A DNA stretch of 64,000 nt from Flavobacteriaceae bacterium 3519-10 (GCA_000023725.1 CP001673.1:1498342-1562341), one strand, 5' to 3'; positions 18,380 to 27,493 are shown, counted from the stretch's first letter. Notes: generated from the letters alone by a model not told the origin. Translations and numbers: made by a program.

Positions 18380-19347
18380 CGGCGGATTTTATTTCGAAAG
18401 ACAAATGACTTCCAAATGTAATAAAAATACTCCGCTTTCACGATCTCCTCTGCGCTGAAGCGGCTTTGCTCCATTAAAATACGGTGGTGATGTTGAGGGT
18501 AACCGTCAATTTTCAAGCCCGAAACACCAAAGGAATGATGTATTATTCCTTCAGAATACATCCAGTCGAACAGTTTATTTTTAATCTGATGGTCGCCGTA
18601 CGGGAAAGCAAAAAACAGCTTTTCAACGCCAATTTCAGTCAGAAAATGATTCACCTGTTCAATTTCAGTTTTCTGTTCCTCAAATGTGAGCGTATTGAAA
18701 TTACGGTGACTGCGGCCGTGGTTGCCGATCGTAAAACCCGCGTTTTTTAATTCAATAATCTGTTTTGTAGTCAGATAGGGTTTATTATCGCTCAGGTATG
18801 CACTGAAATCTATCCCGATTTTCCGTGCTATTTCATCAACTTTTTCATCACTGCTGACCTTTGAAATTTCATCGTGGAGTCGGGAACTGTCGATATTCAA
18901 ATATTCGGAAAGTAGGTTTTGGTTTTGAACGAAATTTTTAATTTCAGACTTAATCAACGATTTTTTGTGCGAAATGAACATCTTTTTATTATCGACAAAA
19001 TCGGTATTGATAAAAAACGTCGCGTGAATGTTGCGTTCTTTTAATATCGGAAAAACCACGTCGTACATTTCGCTCATCCCGTCATCAAATGACAGATGAA
19101 ACTGCTTTTTTGATACATCAAATATACCGGCTTGCACCGTTTCAAAATACTGACAGAAATAATTAAGATCTTCAATAAACTGCTTTTCTGTACGGAAATA
19201 AGAAAGTTCGGAGAAGTGCGGAGCCGGATCCGAGGAAACCGTGTGATAAAACGGCAGGATCACTTTTTTTCCTGTTAGTTTAATCAGCGTATCCTGGGAT
19301 AAACTTTTCGAAAATGAATTGGTGATATGTAGAAACTGAGTCTTCAA
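18376..19347 (-). CDS. Polysaccharide deacetylase family protein
   Basis: 323-residue NodB-fold carbohydrate esterase 4 protein, expected to remove acetyl groups from a polysaccharide or lipid-linked sugar. Metal-binding motif SFDDGMSEMYDV (Asp-Asp) and the second motif TIGNHGRSHRNF (two His) are intact, with FFAFPYGDH as the third. No signal peptide, so cytoplasmic or membrane-side. The start appears to be TTG at 19347, overlapping the previous stop by 4 bases (TTGA); the next in-frame Met is far inside. Coupled to the acetyltransferase-like gene upstream and the methyltransferase downstream. Confidence 0.85.
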   Translation of the reverse strand: MKTQFLHITNSFSKSLSQDTLIKLTGKKVILPFYHTVSSDPAPHFSELSYFRTEKQFIEDLNYFCQYFETVQAGIFDVSKKQFHLSFDDGMSEMYDVVFPILKERNIHATFFINTDFVDNKKMFISHKKSLIKSEIKNFVQNQNLLSEYLNIDSSRLHDEISKVSSDEKVDEIARKIGIDFSAYLSDNKPYLTTKQIIELKNAGFTIGNHGRSHRNFNTLTFEEQKTEIEQVNHFLTEIGVEKLFFAFPYGDHQIKNKLFDWMYSEGIIHHSFGVSGLKIDGYPQHHHRILMEQSRFSAEEIVKAEYFYYIWKSFVFRNKIRR

Positions 19348-20231
19348 TTCGGGATTATTTTGCTTAAAAATTTATAAATCAGCTCCTTTTTTGAGTGCTG
19401 AACCACAGGATACGTCACCAGATCCGCTCCGAAACTTTTAAAGAAAACCTCGATACCACGTATATTTCCGCCCATAAAATCCAACGATTTATGCTCGATT
19501 TCCTGTTGCAGAAATTCATTGATCAGAAAAGAAGCAGCATTCCGGCTCCGGTGCGTTTCATCGTTAATCAATGCCAGAAGGCCATAACATTTCGAATCTT
19601 CAGTAACAACCGCGACAGAAATGAGCTGATCCTCCGAATAGACGTGCCACATCTGCAGTTTGGAGCAAAACTTTTTAATAAACTGTATAAAAGTTACAAG
19701 ATCCTGTTTTTTTTTAACTCCTTTAAAATTTCGCAAAATGAAACTTTCGGTCTGCCGATCGGCTTCTTTCACTTGAACAGATAGGCCTTCAATTTTTTTA
19801 AGTACAGATTTCCGTCCTTTTAAAAAGCGTTTTTTATAGAGTAAATGATAATCCTGTTGCTCAACGATATAATTTTTTCTGACACCGATATTCGATTTGA
19901 ACGTATTAAGCGTATTGAAAGAATAACTTTCAACAATATAGATTTCGAGCAGTTTCTTCAGGAAAAGTTCATTCAAATGCACATTATCCTCAGGGCCGAA
20001 TATGCCGAGCTGCTGGATAAAAACCGGCATTGAAACTAAATTCAACCCCAATTTCCGTGTCAGCGGAACGGGCATAATATATTCGTAATCACCGTAAACA
20101 AGCAGATCCCAACGCCCACAAAGCAGATCAATTACTTCGCGGTTTGCGTAAAAGTTATTCTGGACAGAACTGTTGATGCGGCGCGCGTAGGCTTCAAAGT
20201 CGATTTCTGCGTGTTTCAGTCGTGTAATCAT
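19344..20231 (-). CDS. GNAT/FemAB-like acyltransferase
   Basis: 295 residues. The C-terminal half carries a GNAT-type core: LISVAVVTEDSKCYGLLALI, then RSRNAASFLINEFLQQEIEH and the FemAB-like ending DFMGGNIRGIEVFFKSFGAD. Such proteins transfer an acyl or aminoacyl group to a sugar or peptide. Together with the deacetylase and methyltransferase it would fit a small polysaccharide-decorating operon. ATG at 20231 overlaps the radC stop by 4 bases. Confidence 0.72.
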   Translation of the reverse strand: MITRLKHAEIDFEAYARRINSSVQNNFYANREVIDLLCGRWDLLVYGDYEYIMPVPLTRKLGLNLVSMPVFIQQLGIFGPEDNVHLNELFLKKLLEIYIVESYSFNTLNTFKSNIGVRKNYIVEQQDYHLLYKKRFLKGRKSVLKKIEGLSVQVKEADRQTESFILRNFKGVKKKQDLVTFIQFIKKFCSKLQMWHVYSEDQLISVAVVTEDSKCYGLLALINDETHRSRNAASFLINEFLQQEIEHKSLDFMGGNIRGIEVFFKSFGADLVTYPVVQHSKKELIYKFLSKIIPN

Positions 20232-20905
20232 AATACATTTTCATCGGCGAAGCTGAAATAAGAATTCTGTGAAATGATCAGATGATCGAGTAACTGGATA
20301 TTCAGTATTTTCCCGGCGTCAGTGATCTGGCGCGTGATTTTGAGGTCTTCGGCGCTGGGTTTTAGATTTCCTGAAGGATGATTATGCGCGATCACAATAG
20401 CCGTAGACAAATGATCAAGCGCAGATTTAAACAAAATCCGCACATCGACAACCGACTGGTTGATGCCGCCCGAAGAAAGTCTGGATTTACCAATCACCCT
20501 GTTATTCTGATTAAGATAAATCGCCCAAAATTCTTCAGTATTTAAATCAGACAGATACGGACTCAACACGTTGTAAGTATCTCTGCTGCAGGTAATCTGA
20601 ACTCTGTCCGGAATTTCCTGCGCTGCACGCCTGTGACCAATCTCGAGAGCTACTGCAATTGAAATTGCTTTTGCCTCGCCCACCCCTTTAAATTTCATCA
20701 GATCAGGGATGTGAAGGCGGGAGAGATTATGCCAGTTATTGTCTACCGATTTAAGAATTTTTCGGCTCAGTTCCACGGCTGAATCTTCGCGGTTTCCGCT
20801 TCCCATAATGATCGCCAAAAGTTCGGCGTCCGAGAGCGAGTTTTTGCCTTTCAGTAAAAATTTTTCCCGCGGTCGGTCGTCTTCTGCAAGAAATTTTATT
20901 GACAT
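20228..20905 (-). CDS. radC: RadC/JAB-domain DNA repair-like protein
   Basis: 225 residues with the standard UPF0758 layout: N-terminal helix-hairpin-helix region (LMKFKGVGEAKAISIAVALE) and a C-terminal JAB/MPN metalloprotease-like domain with AHNHPSGNLKPSAEDLKIT (His-x-His and Ser-Asp metal site). Despite the name, a role in DNA repair is doubtful; the JAB domain suggests a metal-dependent isopeptidase or nuclease. First gene of a five-gene, tightly overlapping set, an unexpected lead for genes of polysaccharide type. Confidence 0.93.
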   Translation of the reverse strand: MSIKFLAEDDRPREKFLLKGKNSLSDAELLAIIMGSGNREDSAVELSRKILKSVDNNWHNLSRLHIPDLMKFKGVGEAKAISIAVALEIGHRRAAQEIPDRVQITCSRDTYNVLSPYLSDLNTEEFWAIYLNQNNRVIGKSRLSSGGINQSVVDVRILFKSALDHLSTAIVIAHNHPSGNLKPSAEDLKITRQITDAGKILNIQLLDHLIISQNSYFSFADENVL

Positions 20906-20956
20906 ACTGATTTACTTTAGAACCGCGGTAACACGCAGTTTCGGTTTTATTTTAGG

Positions 20957-21622
20957 CTAAATGATCTGTCCGTCTTTCATAACCAATTTACGGTCTGTAG
21001 TGTTTGCGAGGTGCATGTTATGCGTCACAATAACGAAAGTCTGGTTGTATTTATCACGTAAATCGAAGAAAAGCTGATGCAGATCGTCGGCATTTTTCGA
21101 ATCTAAATTTCCCGTCGGTTCATCCGCAAAAATAATTTTTGGTGAATTGATCAGCGCTCTTGCCACTGCCGCGCGCTGGGCTTCGCCGCCCGACATTTCG
21201 CCTGGTTTATGATGCAGCCTGTGTGCAATATTGAGGTCTTCAAACAGCGAATAGGCCTTATCAAGCGATTCTTTTTCATTTTTACCTGAAATCCTTGTAG
21301 GTAACAGCACGTTTTCCAGCGCCGAAAATTCGGGCAGAAGCTGATGAAACTGAAAAACAAAGCCAATATTTTCATTTCGGAATTTAGATAACTGCCGATC
21401 GCTCATGCTGATAAAAGATTTGCCATCCAACGCGATTTCGGTCTGAAAATTCTTCGGCGTTGATGGTGTATCCAAAGTTCCGAGAATCTGCAGCAAAGTA
21501 GATTTACCTGCGCCGGATTCGCCCACAATTGAAACCACCTCGCCTTCTAAAATATGAATATCAACCCCTTTTAAAACTTCTAAATCGCCATAGGATTTAT
21601 GAATATTTTTTGCTCTGATCAT
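20957..21622 (-). CDS. ABC transporter ATP-binding protein, LolD-like
   Basis: 221-residue ATPase with Walker A GESGAGKS, Q-loop FVFQFHQLLPEF, signature MSGGEAQRAAVARAL, Walker B IIFADEPTGNLDS and H-loop VTHNMHLA. Sequence type is the LolD/MacB group, which drives lipoprotein release or MacB-type export. No permease gene is adjacent, so its membrane partner is elsewhere. 51 bases upstream of radC on the same strand. Confidence 0.9.
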   Translation of the reverse strand: MIRAKNIHKSYGDLEVLKGVDIHILEGEVVSIVGESGAGKSTLLQILGTLDTPSTPKNFQTEIALDGKSFISMSDRQLSKFRNENIGFVFQFHQLLPEFSALENVLLPTRISGKNEKESLDKAYSLFEDLNIAHRLHHKPGEMSGGEAQRAAVARALINSPKIIFADEPTGNLDSKNADDLHQLFFDLRDKYNQTFVIVTHNMHLANTTDRKLVMKDGQII

Positions 21623-21657
21623 AGTTTCAAAAATAGTGATTTGATTTCGATTTTAAA

Positions 21658-21688
21658 CAAAAAACCCTTTCAAATTGCTTTGAAAGGG
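21658..21688 (-). terminator. Terminator after the pdhA-E2 pair
   Basis: 10-bp inverted repeat CCCTTTCAAA (665-674) and TTTGAAAGGG (679-688), loop TTGC; on the minus strand it ends in a T-run. It lies 25 bases after the E2 stop. Confidence 0.85.
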
Positions 21689-21712
21689 AATCTCGTATTT
21701 ATAGCGTAAACA

Positions 21713-23398
21713 TTAGAGAAGCAAAGTTAACGGCTGCTCCAGGTATGTTTTTAATGTCTGCAAAAACTGCGCTCCGGTGGCGCCATCCACTACTCTATGG
21801 TCGCATGCCAGCGAGAGTTTCATCGTATTTCCTACAACGATCTGTCCGTTTTTCACAACCGGTTTTTCAACGATCGCACCTACGGAAAGGATCGCGGAAT
21901 TTGGCTGATTGATGATTGATGTAAATGTTTCAATACCGAACATTCCTAAATTCGAAACAGAGAAGGTTGAACCTTCCATTTCATTGGCTTTCAAACCTTT
22001 AGATTTTGCACGGCCGGCCATATCTTTCACAGCTGCGGAGATTTGGTTGTAATTCATCTGATCTGTATTCTTCAGAACAGGAACTACCAAACCGTCCGGA
22101 ATAGCTACTGCCACGCCCACATTGATGTTTCCGTGATGAACGATTTTATCAGCGTGCCAGGTAGAATTAACCTGCGGGTGTTTTCTTAAAGCCATTGCCG
22201 TAGCTTTAATCACCATATCATTGAAAGAAATTTTGGTATCCGGCAACGAGTTGATTTCCTTACGTGCCTGAATTGATTTATCCATATCCACCTCAATGAT
22301 CAGATAATAGTGAGGCGCGGTGAATTTACTCTCAGAAAGTCGTTTTGCAATAATATTTCTAACCTGAGAATTTGGTGTTTCTGAATCTTCACCCTGAATA
22401 AATGCAGGGCTTGGCGCTGCTTTTGGCTGCGCGGAAGCAGCGTTTTCAGACGACGACGCAGATTTCTGAGGCTGAGCTTCAGCATTAAATCCTTCAACAT
22501 CTTTTTTAACGATTCTGCCGTTTTCACCGCTTCCTTTTAGTGCATGTACGTCGATTCCTTTGTCTTCTGCCATTTTTCTGGCTAAAGGCGAAATGGCGAT
22601 TCTTTCGTCACCGCTTGAAGCTGCAACTGCAGGTTTGTTTTCAGACACTTCTTTAGAATCGGAAGTGGTAGAATTTGAAGACTCAGGTGCTTTTTGTGCT
22701 TTTTTTCCTCCACCCGAAATAATTGAAGAAACATCAGTTCCTTCCGGACCGATAATCGCCAATACGGTATCTACCGGATTAGCTCCACCTTCTTCAGTAC
22801 CAATATATAGAAGGGTTCCGTTCACTTCAGCCTCGAAATCCTGCACGGCCTTATCGGTTTCGATTTCAGCCAGGATATCGCCTTCTTTAACGGTATCGCC
22901 CACTTTTTTGTGCCATTTAGCAACCTTTCCTTCCGTCATGGTATCGGAAAGTCGCGGCATCGTAATTACTTCAACACCTTTCGGGATATCGGTACTTTGG
23001 GTTGAACCTTCCTGTTCTTTTTCAACAGGTTTAGTGGTTTCAACATCAGTTACGTTCTGTTCGGTTTTGTTCTCCTCCGGAATTCCAGCACCCTCTTTTT
23101 CAGAAGTGCCACCAGCCTGCTGTGAGGAAGCGCCGCCTTTCAGTGCTGAAATATCTTCGTCCTGTTCACCGATAATTGCTAAAACAGTGTCGACAGGTGC
23201 TGAGCCCCCTTCTTCAGTACCAATATAGAGCAGTGTTCCGTTAACTTCTGATTCAAAATCCTGAACAGCTTTGTCGGTTTCAATTTCCGCTAAAATATCG
23301 CCTTCTTTTACGGCATCGCCCACTTTTTTGTGCCATTTCGCCACCTTCCCGTCCGTCATCGTGTCGGAAAGCCGGGGCATTGCAATTACTTCTGCCAT
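21713..23398 (-). CDS. Pyruvate dehydrogenase E2, dihydrolipoamide acetyltransferase
   Basis: Core acetyltransferase of the pyruvate dehydrogenase complex, passing acetyl from lipoyl arms to CoA. 561 residues: two lipoyl domains (about 1-80 and 143-225), each with the lipoylated Lys in ETDKAVQDFE; Ala/Pro/Ser/Glu-rich linkers; a peripheral subunit-binding domain (ISPLARKMAEDKGIDVHALK, about 270-305); and the catalytic domain with DHRVVDGATGA near the end. The two lipoyl domains are nearly identical (roughly nine residues in ten), so a recent duplication or gene conversion is likely. It lies 70 bases after pdhA. E1 beta and E3 genes are not nearby. Confidence 0.95.
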   Translation of the reverse strand: MAEVIAMPRLSDTMTDGKVAKWHKKVGDAVKEGDILAEIETDKAVQDFESEVNGTLLYIGTEEGGSAPVDTVLAIIGEQDEDISALKGGASSQQAGGTSEKEGAGIPEENKTEQNVTDVETTKPVEKEQEGSTQSTDIPKGVEVITMPRLSDTMTEGKVAKWHKKVGDTVKEGDILAEIETDKAVQDFEAEVNGTLLYIGTEEGGANPVDTVLAIIGPEGTDVSSIISGGGKKAQKAPESSNSTTSDSKEVSENKPAVAASSGDERIAISPLARKMAEDKGIDVHALKGSGENGRIVKKDVEGFNAEAQPQKSASSSENAASAQPKAAPSPAFIQGEDSETPNSQVRNIIAKRLSESKFTAPHYYLIIEVDMDKSIQARKEINSLPDTKISFNDMVIKATAMALRKHPQVNSTWHADKIVHHGNINVGVAVAIPDGLVVPVLKNTDQMNYNQISAAVKDMAGRAKSKGLKANEMEGSTFSVSNLGMFGIETFTSIINQPNSAILSVGAIVEKPVVKNGQIVVGNTMKLSLACDHRVVDGATGAQFLQTLKTYLEQPLTLLL

Positions 23399-23400
23399 TT
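22739..23400 (-). repeat. Tandem DNA repeat encoding the two lipoyl domains
   Basis: The segments at about 22739-22975 and 23157-23400 encode two nearly identical 79-residue lipoyl domains and are also very similar at DNA level. A linker rich in Glu, Gln and Thr separates the copies. Confidence 0.7.
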
Positions 23401-23468
23401 CTTTTGTTTTGTTATAAGTTGATGTGCTGATGCGGCGTACAGGTATAAATACCGTGGCGCATCATCAA

Positions 23469-24476
23469 TTATTTATTGTTTTCGTACTTATCGAGGAATG
23501 GGTAATTTTCCTGTGCGTACACGTACTCGTATACTTTTTCAGCGGTTGGATAAGGAGACTGCTCCATGAATTCAACGCACTCTTCCACGAACTCCTTAGA
23601 CTTTTCGTCGATTGCAGTCAGCTCGTCTTCAGTTGCCCAACTGTTCTCTAAAATTCTGTGTTTCACGATCTCGATTGGATCGTCTTTTTTGTATTCAGCA
23701 ACTTCGTCCTTAGATCTGTACGCTTCTGCATCCGACATTGAGTGTCCGCGGAAACGGTAAGTTCTGGCCTCGATAAATGTTGGTCCGTCGCCTCTTCTGG
23801 CTCTTTCGATGGCTTCGAATGCTGCTTCTGCAACTTTTTCGGGATCCATCGCGTCAACAGGAAGACACGGCATTTCGTAACCTAAACCTAATTTGTAAAT
23901 ATCTTCGTGGTTGGCAGTTCTTTTCACAGAAGTACCCATCGCATATTGATTATTTTCTACCACGAAAACCACCGGAAGCTTCCAGTTCATGGCCATGTTG
24001 AATGTTTCGTGAAGCGAACCCTGACGTGCAGCTCCATCACCGAAGAAACAGATATTCACACCACCGGTTTCGAAGTATTTGTCGGCAAATGCAATTCCGG
24101 CGCCTAAAGGAATCTGTCCTCCCACGATGCCATGGCCGCCATAAAATCTTTTTTCTTTGCTGAAGATATGCATAGAACCACCCATTCCTCCGGATGTTCC
24201 TGTAGCCTTGCCACAAAGTTCTGCTAAGATTCTTTTGGGATCAACGCCCATTGCCATTGGATGTATGTGGCAACGGTAGGCCGTAATCATGCTGTCTTTG
24301 GTAAGATCCATCGCGTGGGTGAAACCCGCCGGAATGGCTTCCTGTCCGTTATATAAATGTAAAAATCCTCTGATTTTCTGTTTGAGGTACAGAGAACGGC
24401 ATTTGTCCTCGAACCTTCTCCACATCGTCATCTCTTCGTACCATTTCAGATACACTTCTTTTGAAAATTCTTTCAT
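23469..24476 (-). CDS. pdhA: Pyruvate dehydrogenase E1 component, alpha subunit
   Basis: 335 residues from ATG 24476 (MKEFSKEVYLKWYEEM); a longer reading upstream uses a non-ATG start. Thiamine-diphosphate E1 alpha with the regulatory/active loop YRFRGHSMSDAEAYRSK and TPP motif FFGDGAARQGSLHETFNMA ending near VVENNQYAMG. It needs an E1 beta partner, which is absent from this window, unlike the fused E1 at 873. Followed by E2 after 70 bases with a shared terminator, so a two-gene operon. Confidence 0.95.
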   Translation of the reverse strand: MKEFSKEVYLKWYEEMTMWRRFEDKCRSLYLKQKIRGFLHLYNGQEAIPAGFTHAMDLTKDSMITAYRCHIHPMAMGVDPKRILAELCGKATGTSGGMGGSMHIFSKEKRFYGGHGIVGGQIPLGAGIAFADKYFETGGVNICFFGDGAARQGSLHETFNMAMNWKLPVVFVVENNQYAMGTSVKRTANHEDIYKLGLGYEMPCLPVDAMDPEKVAEAAFEAIERARRGDGPTFIEARTYRFRGHSMSDAEAYRSKDEVAEYKKDDPIEIVKHRILENSWATEDELTAIDEKSKEFVEECVEFMEQSPYPTAEKVYEYVYAQENYPFLDKYENNK

Positions 24477-24496
24477 GTTTAGTCGCAAATATTCAG

Positions 24497-24504
24497 CAAA
24501 AATA
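24497..24504 (-). promoter_or_regulatory. -7 promoter box for pdhA-E2
   Basis: TATTTTTG on the minus strand, 20 bases before the pdhA ATG, in the divergent region with the PAP2-like gene. Confidence 0.5.
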
Positions 24505-24570
24505 GCAAAAAACTTTGTCTTTTTAAGCTGTTGTTGCTTAATAATGTGCCTTCATCATTTAAAAAAAACT

Positions 24571-24578
24571 TATTTTTG
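24571..24578 (+). promoter_or_regulatory. -7 promoter box for the PAP2-like gene
   Basis: TATTTTTG, exact TAnnTTTG match, 17 bases before the ATG at 24596. Confidence 0.5.
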
Positions 24579-24595
24579 AATAATTAATATACATT

Positions 24596-25198
24596 ATGTT
24601 CAAAACCCAAAATCCGGCAGTAGTTACCGTTTCGAAACTGATCTCTAATTTCTTCAATCCGCTGGTTTCACTCATCATTTATTTCGTCTACAGCAGTTAT
24701 CTGGATTTCACGTCTACCGGCGCGCTGGTGCGTTTCCTGCCGATTTTGCTGCTGACTGTTCTGCCGATTGTCATCTGGATTTTGTGGAATGTACGCAAAG
24801 GAAATTACAGCAATCTTGACGTCTCGAACCGGCAGCAGCGCAAGAGTCTTTACTTCTTTATCGGGGGCGCGATTACGGTTTATCTGATTTATGATTATGT
24901 TGTAAATACCACCATCGACCTGATTATGCTGTTTCTGCTGATCCTTCTGTTTGCGATGCAGGCAAGTAATTATTTCATTAAAAGCTCGATGCACATGGCC
25001 TTCAATGTATTTGTGGCTGCGCTTTTCTTTTATAAAAGTCCTTTCGCAGGGCTTATCTGGCTGGGCATTGCAGTGGCAGTGGGCATCACGCGTGTAATTC
25101 TGCAAAGGCATACGCCGAAAGAAGTGCTGATGGGAGCTGCAATCGCGGCGTCGGTTTCTTTTATCTACCTTTATACCGCTATACAAACCCAGCATTAG
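24596..25198 (+). CDS. PAP2-like membrane phosphatase
   Basis: 200-residue protein with about six transmembrane helices. Remnants of the PAP2 phosphatase signature are present: SSMHMAFN in place of PSGH, and TRVILQRHTPKEVLMGA for the SR-x5-H-x3-D block. The degenerate motifs make catalytic activity uncertain; it may be a lipid phosphatase or an inactive relative. Followed 7 bases later by the BlaI-type regulator, so likely co-transcribed with it and the DUF4153 gene. Confidence 0.7.
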   Translation: MFKTQNPAVVTVSKLISNFFNPLVSLIIYFVYSSYLDFTSTGALVRFLPILLLTVLPIVIWILWNVRKGNYSNLDVSNRQQRKSLYFFIGGAITVYLIYDYVVNTTIDLIMLFLLILLFAMQASNYFIKSSMHMAFNVFVAALFFYKSPFAGLIWLGIAVAVGITRVILQRHTPKEVLMGAAIAASVSFIYLYTAIQTQH

Positions 25199-25205
25199 GA
25201 TATTT

Positions 25206-25676
25206 ATGAAAATCAACACGCTTACCCACGCCGAAGAAACTTTGATGCACACGATGTGGCAACTTGAATCTGCTTATTTAAAAGATATCCTTGCAGAATA
25301 TCCCGAACCCAAACCGCACCAGAATACGGTTTCCACCTTTCTGAAAATTTTGGTTGACAAAAAATTTCTGTCGGTTGCAAAAGAAGGCCGCGTTTTCCGG
25401 TATAATGTTTCGGTGCCTTTCGGGGCATACCGCCAGTTTTTGCTGAAGAATCTGCTGCAAAACTATTATGGCGATTCGGCGGCGAACTTGGTGAAAAGTC
25501 TGGCTGATGAAAAGATGATTGGAACCGCTGAAATGAACCGTCTTCTGGGAACTGATGCGCCTGAAAAACCAATCGGGGAAGAAAGTGCAAATCCGGTGAG
25601 TGAATTTATTGAAGAAATTACTGCACCGAAAAAGGCGAAGAAAAAGGACAAGAAGAAAAAGAAGAAAAACAAGTAG
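25206..25676 (+). CDS. BlaI/MecI/CopY-type transcriptional regulator
   Basis: 156 residues. Winged-helix DNA-binding domain at about 5-75 (LTHAEETLMHTMWQLESAYL, HQNTVSTFLKILVDKKFLSV, RVFRYNVSV) and a dimerisation helix region (SAANLVKSLADEKMI). The last 20 residues are mostly lysine, unusual for the family and perhaps an extra nucleic-acid contact. BlaI repressors usually pair with a BlaR1-type M56 sensor protease; none is adjacent. The next gene starts 10 bases after its stop. Confidence 0.85.
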   Translation: MKINTLTHAEETLMHTMWQLESAYLKDILAEYPEPKPHQNTVSTFLKILVDKKFLSVAKEGRVFRYNVSVPFGAYRQFLLKNLLQNYYGDSAANLVKSLADEKMIGTAEMNRLLGTDAPEKPIGEESANPVSEFIEEITAPKKAKKKDKKKKKKNK

Positions 25677-25686
25677 AACCGCCACT

Positions 25687-27471
25687 ATGTTTCAGAAAAT
25701 AAAACTCACCTTCGGGAAAACCGACGGTGCTGTACGCGAATATCCGATGATGCTTCTTATGGCGCTTCTGGCGGCAGTATCACTCATCTGTTACGCTGAC
25801 GGAAACTACAATTCGAATCCCAACTATTTTGTATTCATTAAATTTGCGTTGGTCTGCTGCCTCGGGATTTCGCTGATGTTCGCGCTAAAGATGCTTTCGC
25901 AGCGAATCGGCCAAGGTATCCTGCTCGAAATCGCAGCGGTACTGTTCCTTATTTTTTTCTATTTCCTGCTTCCCGAAAAGGAGCGCGACTTCACCGAAAA
26001 ATACGCATTTCTAATCATCCCGACATTTATATTGTCGCACCTGTTGGTATCATTTGTAGCATTCACGGGCAAAAATAAAGAGATCCGTTTCTGGCAGTAC
26101 AATAAAAATCTGTTCATCAATATATTTTTAACAGCGGTGTTTACCGGCGTCCTGACGGGTGGCGCTGAGCTGGCTGTATTAGCCATTGACAAGCTTTTCG
26201 ATTTCAACTTCAGCGACCGGCTTTATGCCCAGTTATTCTACTTTCTGGCGATATTCGGTAGCTGTTTTATTTTTCTGCTCTTTAGTGAGGAAGGATTAAA
26301 AAATCTTGAAAAAGACGGGAACTACCCGATCATTCTTAAGTTTTTCACGCAGTACATCCTAATTCCGTTACTCATCATCTATGCGGTTATTCTTTATTTC
26401 TATGCCGCAAAAATCCTGATCAACTGGGAGCTTCCGCGTGGCTGGGTTTCTTATATGGTTTTAGCTTATTCGCTGGTCGGCATTTTGGCGCTTCTTCTGG
26501 TGCATCCTTTAAAACAGGATTCCACAAAATCGTGGGTTAAACTGTTTTCCAGAATTTTCCACTTTTCCCTAAGCCCGCTACTTATTTTGCTTTTCACGGC
26601 TATCTTTACAAGAATCCTTGAATATGGCTACACAGAGCCGCGGTATTTCGTACTGCTTCTTTCGCTGTGGCTTTCTACTGTAGTTTTATATTTTATTTTC
26701 GCACCGAAGTCGACGATTAAATTCATTCCGATGAGCCTGTTTACGTTCGGATTATTTGCGCTTACAATTCCATATCTGAACACTTTCTCGGTCGCGAAAC
26801 GCAGCCAGAAAACCGAACTTCAGAAAGTACTGCAAGAAAACAACCTGCTTCGGAACAATCACATTGATTTTACTAAAAAAGTTTCAGATACGGTTGCTGA
26901 CGAAGTTGCGGGTAAATTTGCATTTCTGATGCAGCGCGGCGATTCGGCATTTCTGATGAATTATTTAAATAAAACAGACAAAACTGCACTCGCTAAACAA
27001 TTGACTGAACGGAACGCTTACGGTCTTCAAAACAATCTCCGCTTCAGGTTTTCGAATGTGGTGAACACAAGACGCACGCCGGAATATAACCGGCTCGAAA
27101 TTGTGGCGGAAAGTAAAGTGCAAAAAATCGCGGGTTACGATTATATGATCGGGTTTGAAGATTTTTATAATGACACAAATTTCAAAATCGGCGACGACGT
27201 ATTCAGCATAAGCAGCCGGACAGGCATGCCAGACATGTGGCTAAAAATAAAATTGAATAACAGCGAAACCTGGGAAGTAACACCATTTATCCGTCAAATG
27301 CTGAGCAGCAACGCGCAAAGAAATGGCCGCCAGGAAGTTCCGGAACTGATGACGGAACGAGTTCTTGGAAAATATCACATTAAAGTATTCTTCAACATGA
27401 TCAGCCGCGAAAATACAAACCGCGAACAGATTAATTTTAATGGGGGTTATATTTTAATCAAAGAAAAATAA
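25687..27471 (+). CDS. DUF4153 membrane protein
   Basis: 594 residues from ATG 25687 (MFQKIKLTFGKTDGAV); a longer reading begins inside the upstream regulator gene and is not needed. About a dozen predicted transmembrane helices fill residues 15-400 (MMLLMALLAAVSLI, IFLTAVFTGVLTGGAELAVL, ILALLLVHPLK), followed by a soluble C-terminal domain of about 190 residues. Matches the DUF4153 family; function unknown. Third gene of a probable PAP2-BlaI-DUF4153 operon. Confidence 0.8.
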   Translation: MFQKIKLTFGKTDGAVREYPMMLLMALLAAVSLICYADGNYNSNPNYFVFIKFALVCCLGISLMFALKMLSQRIGQGILLEIAAVLFLIFFYFLLPEKERDFTEKYAFLIIPTFILSHLLVSFVAFTGKNKEIRFWQYNKNLFINIFLTAVFTGVLTGGAELAVLAIDKLFDFNFSDRLYAQLFYFLAIFGSCFIFLLFSEEGLKNLEKDGNYPIILKFFTQYILIPLLIIYAVILYFYAAKILINWELPRGWVSYMVLAYSLVGILALLLVHPLKQDSTKSWVKLFSRIFHFSLSPLLILLFTAIFTRILEYGYTEPRYFVLLLSLWLSTVVLYFIFAPKSTIKFIPMSLFTFGLFALTIPYLNTFSVAKRSQKTELQKVLQENNLLRNNHIDFTKKVSDTVADEVAGKFAFLMQRGDSAFLMNYLNKTDKTALAKQLTERNAYGLQNNLRFRFSNVVNTRRTPEYNRLEIVAESKVQKIAGYDYMIGFEDFYNDTNFKIGDDVFSISSRTGMPDMWLKIKLNNSETWEVTPFIRQMLSSNAQRNGRQEVPELMTERVLGKYHIKVFFNMISRENTNREQINFNGGYILIKEK

Positions 27472-27493
27472 TGGCAGATGAGTGTTTTGGACA

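Noticed and set aside
22560-23228. 222-residue plus-strand frame opposite the E2 gene
   Set aside because: Mirror frame produced by the codon usage of the lipoyl domains; Ser/Pro-rich without any domain.
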